Shown: positions 60,018-64,000 of the stretch, piece after piece
Position numbering within the stretch: the stretch's first letter is position 1
How the letters are laid out: each line of letters begins with the position of its first letter
Assembly (NCBI RefSeq): GCF_000020665.1
Contig: NC_011071.1
Location: 1,974,501 to 2,038,500, forward strand
Direction: 5' to 3'
Origin: Stenotrophomonas maltophilia R551-3
GTDB lineage: Bacteria > Pseudomonadota > Gammaproteobacteria > Xanthomonadales > Xanthomonadaceae
DNA length: 64,000 nt
Made by a program: the position numbers and the translations under genes
Notes under the pieces: model-generated
What the model was told of the DNA's origin: nothing
Seen by the model: the letters and a program-made list of their open reading frames with translations, nothing else
The model's database searches: none

Positions 60018-60490
60018 GAGCCCCCATCACCATGAAGGGCGCGCAGAAGCTGCGCGACGAACTGGATCACCTGAAGTCGGTCAAGCGCCCGAAGGTGATC
60101 GCCGCGATCGCCGAAGCGCGTGAACATGGCGACCTGAAGGAGAACGCCGAGTACCACGCCGCGCGCGAGGAACAGGGCTTCATCGAAGGCCGCATCAAGC
60201 AGCTGGAAGGCGAGCTGTCGCATGCCGAGATCATCGACGTGAGCAAGCTCAATGCCGGCTCCAAGGTGGTGTTCGGTGCCAGCGTGACCCTGGCCGACGT
60301 GGAAACCGACGAAGAACGGAAGTACCAGATCGTTGGCGACCTCGAGGCGGACATCAAGCAGGGCCTGATCGCGATTTCCTCGCCGGTGGCGCGCGCGATG
60401 ATCGGCAAGCTGGAAGGCGATTCGATCGTGATCGACGCCCCGGCAGGCCAGCGCGAGTACGAGATCGTCAGCGTCAGCTACCTGGACTGA
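60014..60490 (+). CDS. greA: Transcription elongation factor GreA
   Basis: 158 aa, exact family length. N-terminal coiled coil with [17 protein letters not shown], whose acidic tip stimulates RNA polymerase transcript cleavage, and a C-terminal FKBP-like domain ([10 protein letters not shown]). It overlaps carB by four bases, so greA expression is tied to carbamoyl phosphate synthesis. Confidence 0.96.
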
Positions 60491-60494
60491 CCGC

Positions 60495-61412
60495 GTGGCG
60501 ACGGCGACCCTGCTGTTGCCCGCGCGCAGCCGCTTTGCCGCGGCTGCGCTGCCCGATGATGTGGCCCGTGCCTTGGGCCGCGCCAACGCCTCGCAGCATG
60601 AGGCGGGCGAGCGTGCGCAGCTGACGCGCCATTTCACGGTCGCCGCGCCGCACTGGCCGGTGGCCGCGTTGACCCGCCAGCGTGACGTCGGCGATGCCGC
60701 CGGCGCGAGCTGGCTGCGGGCCGATCCGGCCTGCATGGTGCCGGACATGCACGGTGCGCGGATGATGGCCTATGGCGAAACGCTGCGGCCGACGCTGGCT
60801 GACTGCCTGGCACTGCTGCCGGTACTGCAGCCGTTGTTCGCCGACGCCGGGTTCGCGCTGGATGCACCGGACCCTTCGCGCTGGTACCTGCGGCTTCCGA
60901 TCGACAGCGAACTGCCGGACTTCGACAGTCCGGACGAGGTGCTCGGCGATGACCTGTTCGCGCACCTGCCCGAAGGCGAGGTCGGCCGCCGCTGGCGTGC
61001 CTTGATGACCGAGGCGCAGGTGCTGCTGCACAACCATTCCTGGAACCAGCAACGTGCGGCCCAGGGGCAACAGCCGATCAATTCGCTGTGGTTCTGGGGC
61101 GGTGGCGTGATGCCGGTATCGGTCAATACGCCGCATGCGCAGGTACGCAGCCGCGATGCGTTGCTGCAGGGTCTTGCGCTGGCAGCGGGTGTAGCGACGG
61201 ATGGCGATCAGTCCGTGGATGCGCTGGTCGATCTGCGCCAGCTGCGATCACTGCAGCAACTGGGCAGCGACGCGATCCGGCCACTGCTGGCCGCGCTGAA
61301 GCGTGGCGAACTGCAGCGGCTGGTGCTGGATTTCGAGGATGGCATGCAGTTCCAGCTGGACCGCGGACAGCGCTGGCAGTTCTGGAAGAAGCCGCGGCAG
61401 CTTCACGATTGA
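60495..61412 (+). CDS. rpfE: RpfE-family protein
   Basis: 305 aa from GTG 60495, four bases after greA. Segments ASWLRADPACMVPDMHGARMM, LPEGEVGRRWRALMTEAQVLL and INSLWFWGGGVMP characterise the cytoplasmic family known as RpfE in Xanthomonas (COG4255, loosely related to phosphoglycerate mutase-type proteins). In Xanthomonas rpfE lies between recJ and greA in the rpf cluster, exactly as here. Biochemical function unknown; the DSF genes rpfF/C/G are not in this window. Confidence 0.82.
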   Translation: MATATLLLPARSRFAAAALPDDVARALGRANASQHEAGERAQLTRHFTVAAPHWPVAALTRQRDVGDAAGASWLRADPACMVPDMHGARMMAYGETLRPTLADCLALLPVLQPLFADAGFALDAPDPSRWYLRLPIDSELPDFDSPDEVLGDDLFAHLPEGEVGRRWRALMTEAQVLLHNHSWNQQRAAQGQQPINSLWFWGGGVMPVSVNTPHAQVRSRDALLQGLALAAGVATDGDQSVDALVDLRQLRSLQQLGSDAIRPLLAALKRGELQRLVLDFEDGMQFQLDRGQRWQFWKKPRQLHD

Positions 61413-61414
61413 TC

Positions 61415-61455
61415 GGGGTCGGATCCGTTTTCCATGGGAAAACGGCTCTGACCCC
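61415..61455. repeat. 41-bp palindrome of the GGGGTC-GGATCC family
   Basis: Arms GGGGTCGGATCCGTTTTCC and GGAAAACGGCTCTGACCCC around AT. One base pair differs from the perfect copy at 15685-15725. It lies right after rpfE. Confidence 0.85.
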
Positions 61456-61470
61456 CGATGTTTGCCGGGG

Positions 61471-61494
61471 TTGCCGGCCAGCGGCCGGCACTAC
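61471..61494. repeat. SMAG repeat, single
   Basis: TTGCCGGCCAGCGGCCGGCA ending CTAC, inverse orientation, between rpfE and the convergent DUF1176 gene. Confidence 0.85.
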
Positions 61495-61521
61495 CGCAGG
61501 TAACGGGCGAAGGCGGATGCC

Positions 61522-62592
61522 CTACCGGAATTCAGTGATATAGGTCGGCAGTCGCCAAGTGGAAGCTCCTGTGCCAGTGCAGGTGCCACCAACGTACTCC
61601 ATGCTCAGCTGCATCCGCTGGCCATCCCATGCCCAGTAGCGCCCCGTTCCGCAGCGATCCCGGTCGGTCTCCACGGTCTCTTCAACGAACATCAGCTCCT
61701 CCGAGTACGGGAACAGTGCGCCCTGGGTAATGAAAACGGGATTGAACGGCGCCTGGTCGTTGATCGCCCATGTACCCCCCGGCACATTGAACCCCGGAAT
61801 GTGGCAGACAACGGAGGCCAGTACGTGATGGTCGTCCAGGCGCTGGATGGCGATGTAGGGTTCGCTGGTCTGTGGTACATCCGCAGCGCACGCCCAGTCC
61901 GCCTTGTTGCCGGGCCGAAGCAGCCGGCGCAGGTCCTCGCGTTCGCCCAGGCGCGCATCCTCCTCACGCGGAGGCACCCGCTTGGATGGCATGGCCAGCA
62001 CCGGCTTCGGCAGAGCTGGCGGCACGCTCGACTCCGGTCGGCTTCCGCGTTGCACCAGTGCACCGGGCGTATCCAGACGCTGCTGGATCTGATCCATCTT
62101 CAGCATCAGTGCGGCTGCGCCGGATGCAGACAGCGACCATGTCTGCCCCCTGCCATCGGTGATGCTGATGCGGGATTGCCTGATGAGGGCGGTGTTGAAC
62201 GCCTGCACTTGAGCCGGGGTGAGCTTTGCATGCTCCGTGGCTGACTCAAGTGCCCCGATGCTGCCCTCGCGTTTCCCGTCCAGGAGCAGCTGCAGTGTGC
62301 CAACAGGTGACTGAGCCTGTGCCTCGGGATCGTCAGCGTCGTCGCGGGCGAGTACCAGCCGGATCTCCACCGCTTCCCCGGGTCCGCCATTGCGCTCGAT
62401 CAGCGTGGCCAGTCTCAGCGGTGCGGAGGCGCCGACACCGGCGATACGGCAGGCACGCGTGTTGTCGCACACCATGAACCAGTCGCCCTCGGCGAACGAT
62501 GCACCAATCGGAGCCGTGGCCCAGGCGGACGAGGACATCGCCAGCAATCCCAGCAGGAACAGCGGCAGTTGCGGCAGAGCAGGGGAGTGCAT
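61522..62592 (-). CDS. DUF1176 exported protein (second of a tandem pair)
   Basis: 356 aa. Signal peptide with LPLFLLGLLAMSSSAWA. The DUF1176 start motif GDWFMVCDNTRACRIAG and the end WAWDGQRMQLS are conserved, with paired Cys in the mature protein suggesting disulfides. Function unknown, periplasmic. It begins directly after the stop of its paralogue at 62593. Confidence 0.88.
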   Translation of the reverse strand: MHSPALPQLPLFLLGLLAMSSSAWATAPIGASFAEGDWFMVCDNTRACRIAGVGASAPLRLATLIERNGGPGEAVEIRLVLARDDADDPEAQAQSPVGTLQLLLDGKREGSIGALESATEHAKLTPAQVQAFNTALIRQSRISITDGRGQTWSLSASGAAALMLKMDQIQQRLDTPGALVQRGSRPESSVPPALPKPVLAMPSKRVPPREEDARLGEREDLRRLLRPGNKADWACAADVPQTSEPYIAIQRLDDHHVLASVVCHIPGFNVPGGTWAINDQAPFNPVFITQGALFPYSEELMFVEETVETDRDRCGTGRYWAWDGQRMQLSMEYVGGTCTGTGASTWRLPTYITEFR

Positions 62593-63636
62593 TCAACGAA
62601 CCTCGCTGACCAGGGTCGGCAGCATCCAGTGACCGCCCGGCATGCCACGGCACAGCCCGGTGCTGAAAGCACTGCTTGGCTGGAATCGGCGGCCATCCCA
62701 TGTCCAGTCCGAGCCGGAGACGCAGTCGCCGATGCCTCTGCCTTTGGAGCGTGCGTACAGCGTGCGCTCGAAGTGCGAAAAACCCTCCGCTTCGAGCGTA
62801 ACCGTCTGCGGGGCGAACGGAGGGCGATCACGCGCGATCCAGAAACCATTGCTGTAGTTGTATGCACCCATCTGGCACAGCGCCTGCACCAGTACATGGC
62901 TGTCGTCCAGCCGCTCGATCACCATTTCCGGGGTGCCCTTGTACTCGATCAGACGCGGACAGTCGTCACCGTCGTCGAGCGTGGCAATCAGCGCGTCGCG
63001 CAGCGCTTCGCTGCTACCCAGTGTGTTGTCTCCGGGGCGAGTGGCCGCCAGCGTGGCACGCATGATCACGGGCCTGGTCTGCGCAGCCGGCACACTCGCT
63101 TCAGCACGCGTGCCACGCCGTACCAGGGCGCCGGGCGTGCCAAGGCGCCCTTGTACTTCGTCCATCTTCAACAGCACGGCGGCGGCACCACGATCGGAAA
63201 TCGGCCAGCGCGTGGCCCTGCTGTCGATCACCTCGATGCGCGCCTTGCCGGGCAGAGCGGCGAGCAGCGCACCAACCTGCGCCGGCCGCAGCGTCACGGA
63301 TTCGTCGGCACCGGTGTCCTGCACGGGCCCCAGATCACGGCCGTTCACCTGCAGGCGCATCGCGCCTTCGGGCATTGCACTTTCGCCATCCTCGCCCACC
63401 CGCAGTCGCGCCTTTACTGCCGTTCCGGGACCGCCGACACGTTCCAGCATCAGGCCCAGCGAGCTGTCTGCGTTCTCCGGACCATAGCCGGCTGCACGGC
63501 AGGTGCCGGTGTTGTCGCAGGCCAGGAACCAGTCGTGATGCACGAACTCGATGCCGGGTTCCAGTGGCGTGTTTCCGGCATGGCCGGCGAGCGGCAGCAA
63601 CAGGCCGACAATCAGTGCGGACAGCAGGCGGTACAT
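62593..63636 (-). CDS. DUF1176 exported protein (first of a tandem pair)
   Basis: 347 aa from ATG 63636. Signal peptide LLSALIVGLLLPLAGHAG, then HHDWFLACDNTGTCRAAGYG, and DWTWDGRRFQPS near the end. It has the same architecture as the downstream gene, including LLKMDEVQGRLGTPGALVRRG matching MLKMDQIQQRLDTPGALVQRG there. The pair adjoins with no gap, so they are cotranscribed. Function unknown. Confidence 0.88.
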   Translation of the reverse strand: MYRLLSALIVGLLLPLAGHAGNTPLEPGIEFVHHDWFLACDNTGTCRAAGYGPENADSSLGLMLERVGGPGTAVKARLRVGEDGESAMPEGAMRLQVNGRDLGPVQDTGADESVTLRPAQVGALLAALPGKARIEVIDSRATRWPISDRGAAAVLLKMDEVQGRLGTPGALVRRGTRAEASVPAAQTRPVIMRATLAATRPGDNTLGSSEALRDALIATLDDGDDCPRLIEYKGTPEMVIERLDDSHVLVQALCQMGAYNYSNGFWIARDRPPFAPQTVTLEAEGFSHFERTLYARSKGRGIGDCVSGSDWTWDGRRFQPSSAFSTGLCRGMPGGHWMLPTLVSEVR

Positions 63637-63758
63637 GGCGAATTCCGTTTCAGAAGCGGACAAGCATGGGCGATCACCGCGCCTGCGCCAAGCCCGGGAA
63701 GAGCCTGGCAAGCCGAGCGGGGTATCATGCGCGGGTCTTCCGTAACCCGGCGATGCCG

Positions 63759-64000
63759 ATGTCCCTTGCCGCCGATGCCGTGCAGCCCTCCTCTGATACG
63801 CCGACGATCCGCCGCCGCGATGCGGTCGCGCCCGCCAACTGGCCGGAGGGCACGCTGCCACTGCTGGCGCGGCTCTACGCCAGTCGCGGTGCCGGTACCC
63901 CGGAGCTGGCGCTGCCGAAGCTGGGCAGCCTGCATGCGCCCGAGCTGCTGACCGGCATCGAGGCTGCGGTGGGCCTGCTGGTCGAGGCCATCGCCAACGA
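63759..64000 (+). CDS. recJ: Single-stranded-DNA exonuclease RecJ, N-terminal part (cut by window end)
   Basis: The first 80 codons. After a short tail, RRRDAVAPANWPEGTLPLLA, RLYASRG and GSLHAPELLTGIEAAVGLLV parallel the N-terminus of E. coli RecJ (LYASRG and L-x-GVEKAVE). 5' to 3' exonuclease of recombination and mismatch repair. ATG 63753 is an alternative start. The catalytic DHH domain lies beyond the window. It is separated from rpfE by the two DUF1176 genes on the other strand. Confidence 0.88.
   Translation, partial: MSLAADAVQPSSDTPTIRRRDAVAPANWPEGTLPLLARLYASRGAGTPELALPKLGSLHAPELLTGIEAAVGLLVEAIAN

Overview
The window looks like chromosome of a high-GC gammaproteobacterium of the Xanthomonadaceae, most likely Stenotrophomonas (maltophilia group). 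Three things point there: many SMAG-type repeats (GTAG followed by a GCCGGCCGCTGGCCGGC stem), the gene order carA-carB-greA-rpfE-recJ known from Xanthomonas/Stenotrophomonas, and a two-gene RND pump with a divergent two-component system resembling SmeYZ/SmeSyRy. No rRNA, tRNA, CRISPR, prophage or insertion sequence was recognised. About 50 genes are supported.

Layout. (1) 0.2-8.3 kb: an exported metallophosphoesterase, a small unknown, glucokinase, a Tat-exported glycosylasparaginase translationally coupled to a CutC-family protein, and a TonB-dependent receptor. (2) 8.4-11.8 kb: a copper module with the CopA ATPase, CueR and a CopZ-like chaperone; copA and copZ each have a CueR-type promoter. 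(3) 12.0-26.2 kb: a mannoside / N-glycan locus with a TonB-dependent receptor divergent from a GH92 alpha-mannosidase, then a LacI regulator, a FucP/GluP-type sugar transporter, a PfkB sugar kinase, an AGE-family mannose isomerase and a GH2 beta-mannosidase. The 14-bp palindrome TTGAATCGATCTAA or close variants lies upstream of both TonB receptors, the mannosidase and glucokinase, so regions 1 and 3 probably form one LacI regulon. (4) 26.2-28.9 kb: methionine salvage mtnC-mtnD-mtnB and a small lipoprotein. (5) 28.9-34.0 kb: two paralogous APC amino-acid permeases, a Nudix hydrolase and serA. (6) 34.1-37.7 kb: a D-2-hydroxyglutarate dehydrogenase-like flavoprotein divergent from serA, then a DUF2388/DUF4105 pair. 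(7) 37.7-44.3 kb: two-component system and RND efflux pump with an overlapping small accessory gene. (8) 44.4-49.4 kb: two lipoproteins, the EF-P paralogue EfpL, and a leucine-catabolism (liu-type) cluster. (9) 49.5-51.9 kb: feoA-feoB-small Cys-rich protein. (10) 51.9-54.3 kb: a DUF4304-like protein and a quinone reductase-MerR-SDR operon. (11) 54.4-64 kb: dapB, carA, carB, greA, rpfE, two tandem DUF1176 genes and the first 80 codons of recJ.

How the genes could work together: outer-membrane receptors import oligomannose or glyco-asparagine; GH92, GH2 and glycosylasparaginase release mannose and split GlcNAc from Asn; the MFS transporter carries the sugar inward; the isomerase converts mannose to fructose; the kinase makes fructose-6-phosphate; glucokinase handles glucose. 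This chain is inferred from family membership and shared operators.

The most interesting points are the shared operator set with CutC embedded in a glycan locus, a ~520-bp nested inverted repeat centred on a perfect 41-bp palindrome between the two arms of the mannoside locus, an intrinsic-terminator-like hairpin in the carA leader, and repeat-derived DNA that appears to encode a signal peptide.
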